Below are positions 1-8,355 of a stretch of DNA of 34,345 nt, piece by piece. Numbering within the stretch: the first letter of the stretch is position 1; every line of letters begins with the position of its first letter. Source of the DNA: Allochromatium palmeri (GTDB lineage Bacteria > Pseudomonadota > Gammaproteobacteria > Chromatiales > Chromatiaceae); NCBI RefSeq assembly GCF_009720725.1, contig NZ_WNKT01000043.1, forward strand, positions 1 through 34,345. The letters run 5' to 3'. The notes beneath the pieces were generated by a model. That model searched no databases and had not been told where the DNA came from. It saw nothing but the letters and a program-made list of their open reading frames with translations. Position numbers and translations under genes: made by a program.

Positions 1-110
1 CTCAGGCATGGGCGACCTCGTTTAGCTTCTCCGAAGCGTTCTTGGCGGAACACCAATTTTATCAATTGGTTAAACGAGATTCGCCCTTTTTTATGAATAA
101 TTCGGGTTAG
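1..110. mobile_element. Possible end of an insertion element inside chpA
   Basis: Base composition falls sharply at about position 110, from a GC-rich chpA linker to AT-rich sequence. The stretch contains a perfect 7-base inverted repeat, ACCAATT at 52-58 and AATTGGT at 64-70. On the plus strand two frames end here, with stops at 94-96 and 108-110, which would suit the 3' end of a foreign gene followed by a short terminal repeat. No target duplication or second end can be seen because the window stops. The alternative is that this is simply an unusual part of ChpA, since the frame remains open. The element family is not identified. Confidence 0.35.
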
Positions 111-3100
111 AACATCTTCTGGCTCGATCGACGGTTCTTCAGGAGCTGCGCGTGATTCAGTCTCCGGCACGAGATCCAGCTCGCTCGGCAGCTCCAGATC
201 CTCAGTCGCTTGCTCGATTGGCGCTGCCGGCTCCTCGACGTCCGGGGTCGGCGACTCCTCGCTCACGAGATCCAGCTCGCTCGGCAGCTCCAGATCCTCA
301 GTCGCTTGCTCGGCGGGCGCTGCCGGCTCCTCGCTGTCCGGAATCGCGAGTTCGAGTGCGTCCTCAGCGAGCGACTCATCGAGCTGAAGTGACTCATCGA
401 TCGGGACGGGTTCTGGTTCTGCGGTGTCTTCGGGCGCGATCTCTTCAAGCGCTACGGCTTCGAACTCGGTCTCTTCAAGTTCGACGAATGACTCAGGCTG
501 GGTCTCTTCGACCGCCGCGAAGGAGTCAGGCGTGAGGTCATCGGCGAATTCAGTGGCTTCCGGTTCCAGCTCCAGCGGTTCGAGGTCCAGCGGTTCAAGT
601 TCCACAGGACTGAAATCGACGCTCGACGGTTGTGGCTCGCTGGCGCTTGATGCGGTGGGTTCCTGGTCGGACTCGGGCGCCGGTGTCTGAATGACGGGGA
701 GCGTCAGTTCGGGCAACAGGGCCACGAGCGTCGCCGCTCCCTGGCCCGATGCGGGCAGCTCATCGACACGCTGTGCGATGGCCGCAGTGGCACGCCGAAA
801 GAGTTCGACGAGCGGCTCGCTCAAGGGTTCGCCGCTCGCGCGTAGTGGCTTGACACAGGTTTCCATCGCTTTGGTGACACGGGCGATGGAGTCCATGCCC
901 GACATGCGGGCGCTGCCGGTCAGCGTATGGAGTGCGCGCTCGATGGCTTCGTCGACTCGGTGCTCGTCGCTGGGTTCATCGCTCTCCAGGAAGGCCCGCA
1001 GCACAGCCAGATGCTCCAGGGTCTCGGTGCGGAAGATGTCGAGCAGTTCCTCGTCGGCGGCAAACAGACTGTCGTGATCGACGATGTCCTCGGCAGCCGG
1101 CGATGCCGTCTCGACCGGCGGTTGAGCGGCTGGCGGCGGCTCGCTCCCTGATACGTCACGCAGCTGGGTGGCGCGCATCACATACGGTTCGATGTCGAAT
1201 TGGCGCCCCTCGGCCTCGGCTTCCACGAGGTCAGGCAGAACGCGCACCGCCTCGACGATACAATCCATGATCTCGGCTGAAGGACTGGACTGGGTCTCGA
1301 TCAACCGGTTGAGCAGAAACTCCATGGCCTGCGCAAAGTCGCCGACCTGAAGCGCGCCGACCAGTCGACCACTGCCTTTGAGTGTGTGGAAACTGCGACG
1401 CAGTGTCCCTAGCGCCTCCGAATCGAATGGATCGGCTTGCCAGCGCGCCAACTGCGTGCGTGCTGATTCGATCTCTTCACCCGCTTCTTCCATGAAAATA
1501 TCGAGGAATTCAGTCTCTCCATCCTCATCTTCATCCACGGACGTCAGATCATCAGCTGGCGCTTCGGGTGCGGACGGCTCGGCTTCGGAAAGGATCTCGA
1601 ACGCTTCCGGGGCGCGTATCGCCTCCGGCTCCGGCTCCGGCGTAACGCTGATTTCGGCAGGCGCCGGTGGTTCGCCCAGTTCGCCAATTTCGGCCTGGAG
1701 CACTGAGATCGACCGTCCGGCGCGGTTGATCAGGGTATCGCCGAGCGGCATCGGCTGCTGGAGATGGCCGATATAGAGTTCGAGTCCGGCGACGGCATCG
1801 GCCAGATGATCGATCTCGCTCCCGCTCGGAAGACGCTGGTGGCGGACATAGGTGTTTTGCACCAGACGTCCCACGGCTTCCGCCAGATCGGCGGCTGGAT
1901 TTTCGCCGAGAATGCGCAGCGCGCCCGACACGCTGGCCAGATAGCCGTGGATGGGTTCGAGGATCGCGGGGGAGTCCGGCGCGCTCTGCCAGTCGGCGAT
2001 GGCCTCCTTGACCCGCAACAGCTCATAGCCGGCCTCGCGGAGCGTGGCGGCGGTCAGATCCGAGAGATCCATGTCGGGAGCGATGAGCTGTTCGGCGCCC
2101 GCGTCGCGCTGACCAGCCAGGGCCAGGAGTACGGATTCGATCCCCAGCAGCTCCATGGCGTAGGATTCGAGCCGTGCGGCCTGACTGCCGAGATCCGCGG
2201 CATCGAGCGTCTGGAAGCGATCGGCGAGCGCTCGCAGACGCGCCGGCAGGTTGCCGACTTCGACGTCTTCGAGTCGCGTAGCCAGACGACGCAGAGAGTC
2301 ACTGAATCCCTGGATCGTCTCCTGATCGGCGCGCTCTTCGAGCGTGAGGCGATCGAAGGTCGACTTGAGCTCGGCGATCTCCGTGACCAGATCGCTCGCC
2401 AATCGGGCGAGTGCCGCGTCGGCTTCCAGAATGGCCTGAGTGTCGTTCGCTGCCGGCACGTCTGGCGCCGGACCGTATTTCATGCGGGCGTCGATGAGCG
2501 CGGCGTCTTCGATGCCGGCGGTGGTCAGAATGTCGAGCAGCTGCTCGATCAGGGTCTTGCTATCGACCTCGGGCCAGACGGGCGGACGCTGAGTCAGTGG
2601 TTTGAGCGCCCAGTCCAGGTGCCCCATGAGCGTGCGCGCGCGGGGGCTGGATTCGAGCCGGCCATCCCGCAGCGACTCAGCGAAGATCTCGGCGAGTCGG
2701 AACAGATCGGCGAGCAGTCCATCCTTGAGATAGTCGTGGAGCTGGCACAGGAGCCGTCCGAGCTGGACCAGCCCTTGGCCGTCGCCTCGGTACCATTCAA
2801 CGAGATGACGGTGGAACTGGGGGCGCACCTGGCGTATGACCTCGGCCAGGATGTCCAGCTCCTCGGACATCCAGTGTGCGTCGCTGTCACGACCGGCGAT
2901 CGCGAAGTTCAGCAGTTCCGAATGGGTCAGGGGCAGTTGGTCGCGGGCCGAACGCAGGGCATTGATGATCGACCACAGACTCAGCGGCGGTTCTTCGAAT
3001 CCGGCATCCAGCCGATCGAGATGATTGCCGAGCTGATCGAGCGCCTGACCCATGACGGCGGTGACATCCGCGTAGTGCTCAGGATCGGTCTCGTCCAGGC

Positions 3101-3323
3101 ACTCGGCGAGCTGGTGCATTTCCTCGACCAGACGCGCGGGCGCTGTCAAACTCAAGGCGAGCAGGACGCCCTGGATCTGTTCGAGCGCCTTGAGCACGGA
3201 TGCTAGCTCCGACTCGGCGTCGAAGTCGTTCCCGGCCGCCACCAGATCGCGGACCGGCCCCAGGGTGGCACCGATCTCATTCTTGACCCATTTCAGGCCG
3301 CCAATCAGCTGTTTGTTCGCCAC
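1..3323 (-). CDS. chpA: ChpA, type IV pilus chemotaxis-like hybrid kinase (N-terminal part, open at window edge)
   Basis: This is the CheA-type core of the Pil-Chp system that controls twitching motility and surface sensing. Translation from a GTG at 3323, preceded by a GAGGGA ribosome site 30 bases after pilJ, gives an open frame of over 1,100 residues. Residues 1 to about 560 are helical and FimL/ChpA-like without a phosphorylation site. A first Hpt domain has HTLKGSGR with His646, and a second has HTLTGSAR with His799, where the usual Lys is Thr. A Glu/Pro-rich linker follows from about residue 850 and contains a 32-residue duplication. The kinase ATPase, CheW and receiver domains, expected in a protein of about 2,000 residues, lie outside or are missing. 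The last 36 or so codons (bases 1-110) are AT-rich and not ChpA-like, so the true gene may be interrupted after Val1071. The chpA identity rests on the operon and the Hpt motifs. Confidence 0.88.
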   Translation of the reverse strand, partial: MANKQLIGGLKWVKNEIGATLGPVRDLVAAGNDFDAESELASVLKALEQIQGVLLALSLTAPARLVEEMHQLAECLDETDPEHYADVTAVMGQALDQLGNHLDRLDAGFEEPPLSLWSIINALRSARDQLPLTHSELLNFAIAGRDSDAHWMSEELDILAEVIRQVRPQFHRHLVEWYRGDGQGLVQLGRLLCQLHDYLKDGLLADLFRLAEIFAESLRDGRLESSPRARTLMGHLDWALKPLTQRPPVWPEVDSKTLIEQLLDILTTAGIEDAALIDARMKYGPAPDVPAANDTQAILEADAALARLASDLVTEIAELKSTFDRLTLEERADQETIQGFSDSLRRLATRLEDVEVGNLPARLRALADRFQTLDAADLGSQAARLESYAMELLGIESVLLALAGQRDAGAEQLIAPDMDLSDLTAATLREAGYELLRVKEAIADWQSAPDSPAILEPIHGYLASVSGALRILGENPAADLAEAVGRLVQNTYVRHQRLPSGSEIDHLADAVAGLELYIGHLQQPMPLGDTLINRAGRSISVLQAEIGELGEPPAPAEISVTPEPEPEAIRAPEAFEILSEAEPSAPEAPADDLTSVDEDEDGETEFLDIFMEEAGEEIESARTQLARWQADPFDSEALGTLRRSFHTLKGSGRLVGALQVGDFAQAMEFLLNRLIETQSSPSAEIMDCIVEAVRVLPDLVEAEAEGRQFDIEPYVMRATQLRDVSGSEPPPAAQPPVETASPAAEDIVDHDSLFAADEELLDIFRTETLEHLAVLRAFLESDEPSDEHRVDEAIERALHTLTGSARMSGMDSIARVTKAMETCVKPLRASGEPLSEPLVELFRRATAAIAQRVDELPASGQGAATLVALLPELTLPVIQTPAPESDQEPTASSASEPQPSSVDFSPVELEPLDLEPLELEPEATEFADDLTPDSFAAVEETQPESFVELEETEFEAVALEEIAPEDTAEPEPVPIDESLQLDESLAEDALELAIPDSEEPAAPAEQATEDLELPSELDLVSEESPTPDVEEPAAPIEQATEDLELPSELDLVPETESRAAPEEPSIEPEDVLTRIIHKKGRISFNQLIKLVFRQERFGEAKRGRPCL
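171..362 (-). repeat. 96-bp in-frame direct repeat in the chpA linker
   Basis: Two consecutive copies, starting at 171 and 267, share an identical stretch of about 46 bases and then diverge slightly. They encode a 32-residue acidic unit containing ELPSELDLV and EEPAAP. The period keeps the reading frame. The repeat lengthens the flexible Glu/Pro linker between Hpt modules and has no other visible role. Confidence 0.8.
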
Positions 3324-3353
3324 TGGCCTGTCCCTCGCACTCAAGTCCGCCCG

Positions 3354-5399
3354 TCAACCCGGCAGCCGGAAACCGGCCACCGATTTTTGCAGGTCGCTTG
3401 CCAGACCGGCCAGCACCTCGACCGATTCAGCCGCTTTGCGCGTGCCATCGGTGTTCTCTTCGGTGATGGTGCGGATGACTTGCACTGTGTCGTTGATCTC
3501 GGCCGACTGGCGCGACTGACGCTGTGAGGAGTCGGCGATGCGCTTGGTCAGTTCGGCGATATAGGCCGAGACGTTTTCGATCTCGCGCAGGGCCTCACCG
3601 GCGTTCTCGGCCAGATGCGCGCCCTCGACCACGCCGGCAGTACTGGCCTCCATCGAGCTGACGGCCTCGTTGGTGTCGGCCTGGATGGTGCGTACCAGCA
3701 CCTCAATCTGTTTGGTGGCGTTGCGCGAGCGCTCGGCCAGACGCTGCACTTCGTCAGCGACCACCGCGAAGCCCCGGCCGGCCTCGCCGGCCATGGCCGC
3801 CTGCATGGCGGCGTTCAGGGCCAGGATATTGGTCTGGTCAGCGATGTCGTCGATGAGTTCGATGATCTCGCCGATCTCCTGCGAGGACTCGCCCAGCCGT
3901 TTGATGCGCTTGGAGGTTTCCTGGATCTGCTCGCGGATGGCATCCATGCCCTGAATCGTGTCGCGCACGGTCTGGGCGCCGCGTCCGGCCACTTCGACCG
4001 AGCGCGAGGCGACCTCGGCTGACTCGCCGGCGTTGCGCGCCACCTCGTCGATCTGCACCGTGAGCGACTGCACAGCCGCCGAGGCCTGGGTGATCTGGAG
4101 CGACTGGGCGCTACTGGCGTCGGCCAGACGCAGCGAAATGGCGCGGCTGTCCTGGGCCGAACCGGCGACCTGGGTCGCGGTCTGGTTGATGGTGGCGACC
4201 AGTCCACGCAGAGCCTCAATGGCATAGTTGAAGGCATCGGCAATGGCGCCGGTCTTGTCCTCGGTGACCGTGGCCTCGACCGTGAGATCGCCATCGGCCA
4301 GGTCGCCCAATTCGTCGAGCAGACGCAGAATGGCGCGCTCGTCGCGCTCGGTCTGCGCCCGGTAGGCCGCCTCACGGGTCTTGGAGTCACGCAGGAAGAT
4401 CAGCACCAGGGCGGCGAGACTCAGGAGCGAGAGGGCCGCGAACAGCAGCACCGCCCCCGTGCCGATCGGCAGACCGATCAGAATGAAGCGACGACCGGCT
4501 TCGCGATAGTGCCCGAGCAGTGCCGACAGGGCCGACTCGACACCACCGGCGGCGGTCTGAATGCCAGGAAGTTGCCCGATGGCCGCACGCACGCCGTCCA
4601 TGCGGCGCAGGATCTCGGTCGAGCGGGTCTCGAGCGTAGCGAATTGCTCGGTCATTTCCTGGAGCGCCGCGTGTGAGCCAGAGGTCTCGCCGCGTCCGCG
4701 CGCACCGGCGATCAGGGTCGAAAGCCCCTCGGCGAAGGCATCGGTCGACTTGACGGCCTCGGCGAGTGCCTGGCTCGCCTCGACACCGCCCATCAAATAG
4801 CGGTCCAGCGCCGACTCCAGCCGCTCCAGCCGCGAGACCTGGAGTCCGGCCTCCAGCACCAGCGCCGGTGCCGCCCCCTCGGCGGCGAGACGATTGGCCG
4901 CTTTCGTCATGGTCTCGCGCAGACGCGGGAGCTGCTCGCGCGACTCCTCGACCAGTTTGCGCACCGCCAGGATCGGCTCGCGCGCGGCCAGAATCGCGTC
5001 GATTCCCTGAGCCAGCGGCGTCCAGGATTGCTCGATCTTGCGCAGCTCGGTGCGCAACAGACTGGTCGCCGCCTGCTGGACGGACTCCTCGATGCCCTGA
5101 CTCAGATCCACGAATCTGGCCTGGAAGCGCTGACGCTCGCGGCGCAGACGTTCGAGCGACTCGGCCTCGCCGGTGGCCGCTTCGCGCGCCGAGCGCGTCA
5201 ACTCCTGAGTCAGGATCTGTTGTTCGGCCACGAGCAGGGTTTGACGCGCGTTCACTTCGTCGAGCTGAGCCAGCTCAAGATAGCTGAACAGTGCCAGGAT
5301 CGCGAAGAACAGCGCGCCGAGTCCAAAGGCAATCGCAATCAGGAGATGCGAGCCATCCAGCGCGGGCTTGCCAAGATTTAGTGTGAAACGTTTCGCCAT
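3354..5399 (-). CDS. pilJ: PilJ, methyl-accepting chemotaxis-like receptor
   Basis: PilJ is the membrane receptor of the Pil-Chp array and signals through PilI to the ChpA kinase. The 681-residue length equals that of known PilJ proteins. A first membrane helix lies at about residues 19-43, a periplasmic helical domain follows, a second helix lies at about 308-340, and a HAMP-like segment leads into the long cytoplasmic coiled coil. The conserved hairpin tip of MCPs is recognisable around residues 535-560, followed by [18 protein letters not shown]. It ends 30 bases before the chpA start, and no pilK methyltransferase gene lies between them, unlike P. aeruginosa. ATG at 5399 is preceded by GGAG. 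Confidence 0.95.
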   Translation of the reverse strand: MAKRFTLNLGKPALDGSHLLIAIAFGLGALFFAILALFSYLELAQLDEVNARQTLLVAEQQILTQELTRSAREAATGEAESLERLRRERQRFQARFVDLSQGIEESVQQAATSLLRTELRKIEQSWTPLAQGIDAILAAREPILAVRKLVEESREQLPRLRETMTKAANRLAAEGAAPALVLEAGLQVSRLERLESALDRYLMGGVEASQALAEAVKSTDAFAEGLSTLIAGARGRGETSGSHAALQEMTEQFATLETRSTEILRRMDGVRAAIGQLPGIQTAAGGVESALSALLGHYREAGRRFILIGLPIGTGAVLLFAALSLLSLAALVLIFLRDSKTREAAYRAQTERDERAILRLLDELGDLADGDLTVEATVTEDKTGAIADAFNYAIEALRGLVATINQTATQVAGSAQDSRAISLRLADASSAQSLQITQASAAVQSLTVQIDEVARNAGESAEVASRSVEVAGRGAQTVRDTIQGMDAIREQIQETSKRIKRLGESSQEIGEIIELIDDIADQTNILALNAAMQAAMAGEAGRGFAVVADEVQRLAERSRNATKQIEVLVRTIQADTNEAVSSMEASTAGVVEGAHLAENAGEALREIENVSAYIAELTKRIADSSQRQSRQSAEINDTVQVIRTITEENTDGTRKAAESVEVLAGLASDLQKSVAGFRLPG

Positions 5400-5526
5400 C
5401 TCGTGCCGACTCCTTGATCGATCCTGTCCGGCGCCTGCATTGGAGGCTCGGGACCGACAGGTCTGACTGCTTGATTCATGTTTTGATCTGCCATCCGGGG
5501 CCGATCACTCCGCTTGAGGACCGGGA

Positions 5527-6129
5527 TCAGATGAGCGCCGCGTTGAGCAACGGATCGGTCATCATGGCCCTCAGTTCAATCACCGGCAGCGGCTGGCCAT
5601 CGAGCCGATAGGCCGTCCCGACATAACGGCTGATTGGTCCCCAGCCCTCGACACTTTCGGCGATCCGATCACTGTTCTGGATATAGCGCATGCCCACGGC
5701 CTCGGAGACGACCAGACCGCAGGGGAGATCATCCTGTCGCACCACCAGGACACGTTCGCGTCCGCGAATCTGTTCGCGCCGACGCTCCGGCGCGCCCTCG
5801 TGGAAGCGCTTGCGAATCCGTGGCGCGCCGCCCGTGATCAGTGAAGCCAGATCATAGATGGGCAGCAATGTGCCGCGATTGTTGGCCACCCCGAGCAGCC
5901 AGGGTTTGGTGCCGGGAACGCGCGTGATCTCCCAGGGAAGTTCCAACACCTCAGCGATCTCGTCCAGGGGCGCGAGCAGGAGTTGGCGATCGACCCGAAA
6001 CAGCACGGCGGTCCAGCTGTCCGGTGGACGTTCCTCGTCGGGCAGTCCGGCGGCACGGGCGCGACAGCGCGCGTCGAGCTTCTGGATCAGCTCGTGCAGA
6101 TCGGTACGGGTGCGCTGGGTCTTAGCCAT
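5527..6129 (-). CDS. pilI: PilI, CheW-like adaptor
   Basis: PilI couples the PilJ receptor to the ChpA kinase. The 200-residue protein has a single CheW domain covering most of its length after a charged N-terminus of about 40 residues. The segments RVDRQLLLAPLDEIAEVL and GVANNRGTLLPIYDLASL correspond to the first beta-barrel strands of CheW. Its ATG overlaps the end of pilH by eight bases, which indicates translational coupling. A gap of 127 bases separates it from pilJ; I see no gene in that gap. Confidence 0.92.
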   Translation of the reverse strand: MAKTQRTRTDLHELIQKLDARCRARAAGLPDEERPPDSWTAVLFRVDRQLLLAPLDEIAEVLELPWEITRVPGTKPWLLGVANNRGTLLPIYDLASLITGGAPRIRKRFHEGAPERRREQIRGRERVLVVRQDDLPCGLVVSEAVGMRYIQNSDRIAESVEGWGPISRYVGTAYRLDGQPLPVIELRAMMTDPLLNAALI

Positions 6130-6511
6130 GGCTTGCGGGGCCGTCCAGTACGGCGCGGATGCGTTCGAGCAAGAGCTGGCGGTCGACCGGTTTGGTCAGA
6201 TAATCCGTCGCGCCCTGGCGCAGTCCCCAGGTGCGGTCGGTCTGGAGATCCTTGGTCGTGACCATGATGATGGGGATGTCGGCGGTCTCGGCATCGCGTC
6301 GTAACTGACGGGTGGCCTGGTAGCCGTTGAGCACCGGCATGATGACATCCATGAGGATGACGTCCGGGTGTAGGGCGCGCGCGCGCGCGACGCCTTCCTC
6401 GCCATTGCAGGCGGTCTCGACCTGGTAGCCGGCTTTCTTCAGCGTCGTTGAGAGAATGTGCGTCTCAGTCGGCGAGTCGTCGACGATCAGGATGGTCGGA
6501 CTCGTCTCCAT
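6122..6511 (-). CDS. pilH: PilH, single-domain response regulator
   Basis: PilH is a stand-alone receiver domain of the Pil-Chp pathway, thought in Pseudomonas to act with the PilT retraction side or as a phosphate sink. Starting at ATG 6511 gives 129 residues beginning METSPTILIVDDSPTE, close to the 121 of P. aeruginosa PilH. An upstream in-frame ATG at 6571 would add 20 residues that do not belong to a receiver fold. Visible receiver residues are the acidic pair in ILIVDDS, the phospho-acceptor Asp in VILMDVIMPVLNG, the Thr in MVTTKD and the Lys in DYLTKPVD. It is followed by pilI with an eight-base overlap. Confidence 0.93.
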   Translation of the reverse strand: METSPTILIVDDSPTETHILSTTLKKAGYQVETACNGEEGVARARALHPDVILMDVIMPVLNGYQATRQLRRDAETADIPIIMVTTKDLQTDRTWGLRQGATDYLTKPVDRQLLLERIRAVLDGPASHG

Positions 6512-6683
6512 GGTCGTCGCTGCGGCGCCTAGATCGCGGTGCGGATTCGATTTGTCTAGGGTGCGTCTCATGGCGTGCTCGGGACTCGAGTGCTTGATAT
6601 CCTCGCGAATCGATCTCGGCGGGGAGCGAACGACGGCCTGGCTGAGTGGCTTGGGTGGCGATTCATGGGCGCTGGCGCTCGAT

Positions 6684-7094
6684 TCAAGGCTTCTGCGTGG
6701 ATGACGATTGACTCAGGCTGGCGCGCACCGCGCCGATCAGCTCGTCGGCGGTGAAAGGCTTGGCGAGATAGAGCTGAGCGCCGACCAAACGGCCCTTGGC
6801 GCGATCGAAGAGTCCATCCTTGCTCGAAAGCATCACGACAGGTGTGTCCTTGAGTTGTGGATTGTTCTTGATCAGCGCGCAGGTGTGATAGCCGTCGAGG
6901 CGTGGCATCATGATATCGACAAAGACGAGATTGGGCTTGAAGCTGACGATCTTGCCGAGTGCCTCGAAGCCATCTTCGGCGAGTTGAACCTCGCAGCCGG
7001 CCTTGGCGAGCAGTATCTCGGCGCTACGCCGAATGGTTTTGCTGTCGTCGACGACCAGGATTTTGGTACCGCGCAGATCTACTTCGTCTGGCAT
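6684..7094 (-). CDS. pilG: PilG, single-domain response regulator
   Basis: PilG is the receiver that promotes pilus extension in the Pil-Chp system. The start at ATG 7094 follows AGGAG at a spacing of five bases, which decides against the ATG six codons upstream; the product has 136 residues. Receiver residues are visible: the acidic pair in KILVVDDSKTIRRS, the acceptor Asp in LVFVDIMMPRLDGYH, the Ser pair in VMLSSKD and the Lys in LYLAKPFTADEL. It is the first gene of the minus-strand operon pilG-H-I-J-chpA and is divergent from gshB across 233 bases. A gap of 172 bases separates it from the pilH start. Confidence 0.93.
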   Translation of the reverse strand: MPDEVDLRGTKILVVDDSKTIRRSAEILLAKAGCEVQLAEDGFEALGKIVSFKPNLVFVDIMMPRLDGYHTCALIKNNPQLKDTPVVMLSSKDGLFDRAKGRLVGAQLYLAKPFTADELIGAVRASLSQSSSTQKP

Positions 7095-7271
7095 GCCAAC
7101 TCCTGCTCGCAAGACGGCGTGATGGATGGACGGGCCGCGCGCTGGAGAGCGGCAGAGCCGATGTGTTCAATGTTCTCGAAACGGATTGCCATGGTCATCG
7201 ATGTTGGAGTCCCTGGCTCGGATAGGAATTCCTGATGCCTGGAGTGTACTGGGATGCTAGGGTCAAGCGTC

Positions 7272-7283
7272 CTTGCATGCAAG
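7272..7283. promoter_or_regulatory. 12-bp perfect palindrome between pilG and gshB
   Basis: CTTGCATGCAAG is a perfect inverted repeat 44 bases before the gshB start, in the shared control region of the divergent pilG and gshB genes. It overlaps two direct copies of CAAGCG at 7264 and 7280. It could be an operator, but nothing identifies a regulator. Confidence 0.3.
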
Positions 7284-7327
7284 CGACTAAACTCGGTTTT
7301 TCAATTTAGGCGCACGGTTTTGCTGTT

Positions 7328-8296
7328 ATGAATATTCGTATCGGTTTCGTTATGGACCCGATCGGTTCCATCCGGATCAAGAAGGATAGCACCTTCGCCA
7401 TGATGCTCGCCGCCCAACGGCGCGGCTGGTCACTCTGGTATATGGAGGTCGGAGATCTGTCGCTGCGCGACGGACAGGCCAGGGCGTGGATGCGACCGGT
7501 CGAGGTCGTCGATGATCCGCTTGGCTGGTTTCGACTCGGTGAGCAACGCGAACAGCCGCTCGACTGGCTCGACACGCTCCTGATGCGCAAGGATCCGCCG
7601 TTCGACATGGAATATGTCTATGCGACCTATCTGCTCGAACACGCCCAACAGGCCAGCTGTCTGGTCGTCAATGATCCGCGCAGTCTGCGTGATGCCAACG
7701 AAAAGGTCTTTACCGCCGCCTTTCCGTCGTGCGCGCCGCCGACGCTCATCACACGCCAGGCGCGCGACATTCGCGCCTTCCAGTCCGAGCACGGCGAGAT
7801 CGTGCTCAAGCCGCTGCACGGCATGGGCGGCGCCTCGATCTTTCGTCTGCGTCCGGGCGATCCCAATCTGAGCGTGGTCATCGAGACCCTGACCCAGCAT
7901 GGACAGGCTTTTTGCATGGTCCAGCGTTTCATCCCTGAGATCAACGCCGGAGACAAGCGCATTCTCATGATCGACGGCGAACCTGTCCCCTATTGTCTGG
8001 CGCGCATCCCGGCGCCGGGCGAGACCCGCGGCAACCTGGCCGCCGGGGCCTCGGCCGAGGCGCGCCCGTTGAGCGACCGTGATCGCTGGATCGCCGAACA
8101 GGTCGGTCCTGAACTGCGCGCGCGCGGTATTCTCTTTGCCGGGCTGGATGTCATCGGCGACTTTCTCACCGAGATCAATGTTACCAGCCCGACCTGCATT
8201 CGTGAGCTGGATGCGGCCCATGATCTGGACATCGCGGGTCATCTCATGGATCGCCTCGCCGCCCGACTGGGTGAGCGCGCGGCTCGCGTCCTGTGA
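7328..8296 (+). CDS. gshB: Glutathione synthetase
   Basis: GshB joins gamma-glutamylcysteine and glycine using ATP to make glutathione in the cytoplasm. The 322-residue length fits the family (316 in E. coli). The N-terminus IRIGFVMDPIGSIRIKKDST is typical. The ATP-grasp lysine loop VLKPLHGMGGASIFRL lies near residue 160, and the C-terminal GLDVIGDFLTEINVTSPT supplies the metal-binding Glu and Asn. It starts the plus-strand block and sits beside pilG as in Pseudomonas. The following lipoprotein frame could overlap it by four bases from an upstream codon. Confidence 0.95.
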   Translation: MNIRIGFVMDPIGSIRIKKDSTFAMMLAAQRRGWSLWYMEVGDLSLRDGQARAWMRPVEVVDDPLGWFRLGEQREQPLDWLDTLLMRKDPPFDMEYVYATYLLEHAQQASCLVVNDPRSLRDANEKVFTAAFPSCAPPTLITRQARDIRAFQSEHGEIVLKPLHGMGGASIFRLRPGDPNLSVVIETLTQHGQAFCMVQRFIPEINAGDKRILMIDGEPVPYCLARIPAPGETRGNLAAGASAEARPLSDRDRWIAEQVGPELRARGILFAGLDVIGDFLTEINVTSPTCIRELDAAHDLDIAGHLMDRLAARLGERAARVL

Positions 8297-8355
8297 CATC
8301 CGGCGTGCCATCGGGAGGTGGTACGCACACAAGATTCAACTCGGGAGCCATCATC

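Noticed and set aside
1764-3206. 480-codon plus-strand open frame
   Set aside because: It is antisense to chpA, whose Hpt motifs and ribosome site support the minus strand. Long opposite-strand frames are expected in such GC-rich DNA.
7079-7282. 67-codon minus-strand frame between gshB and pilG
   Set aside because: It overlaps the pilG ribosome site and start, has no family features and no ribosome site of its own.
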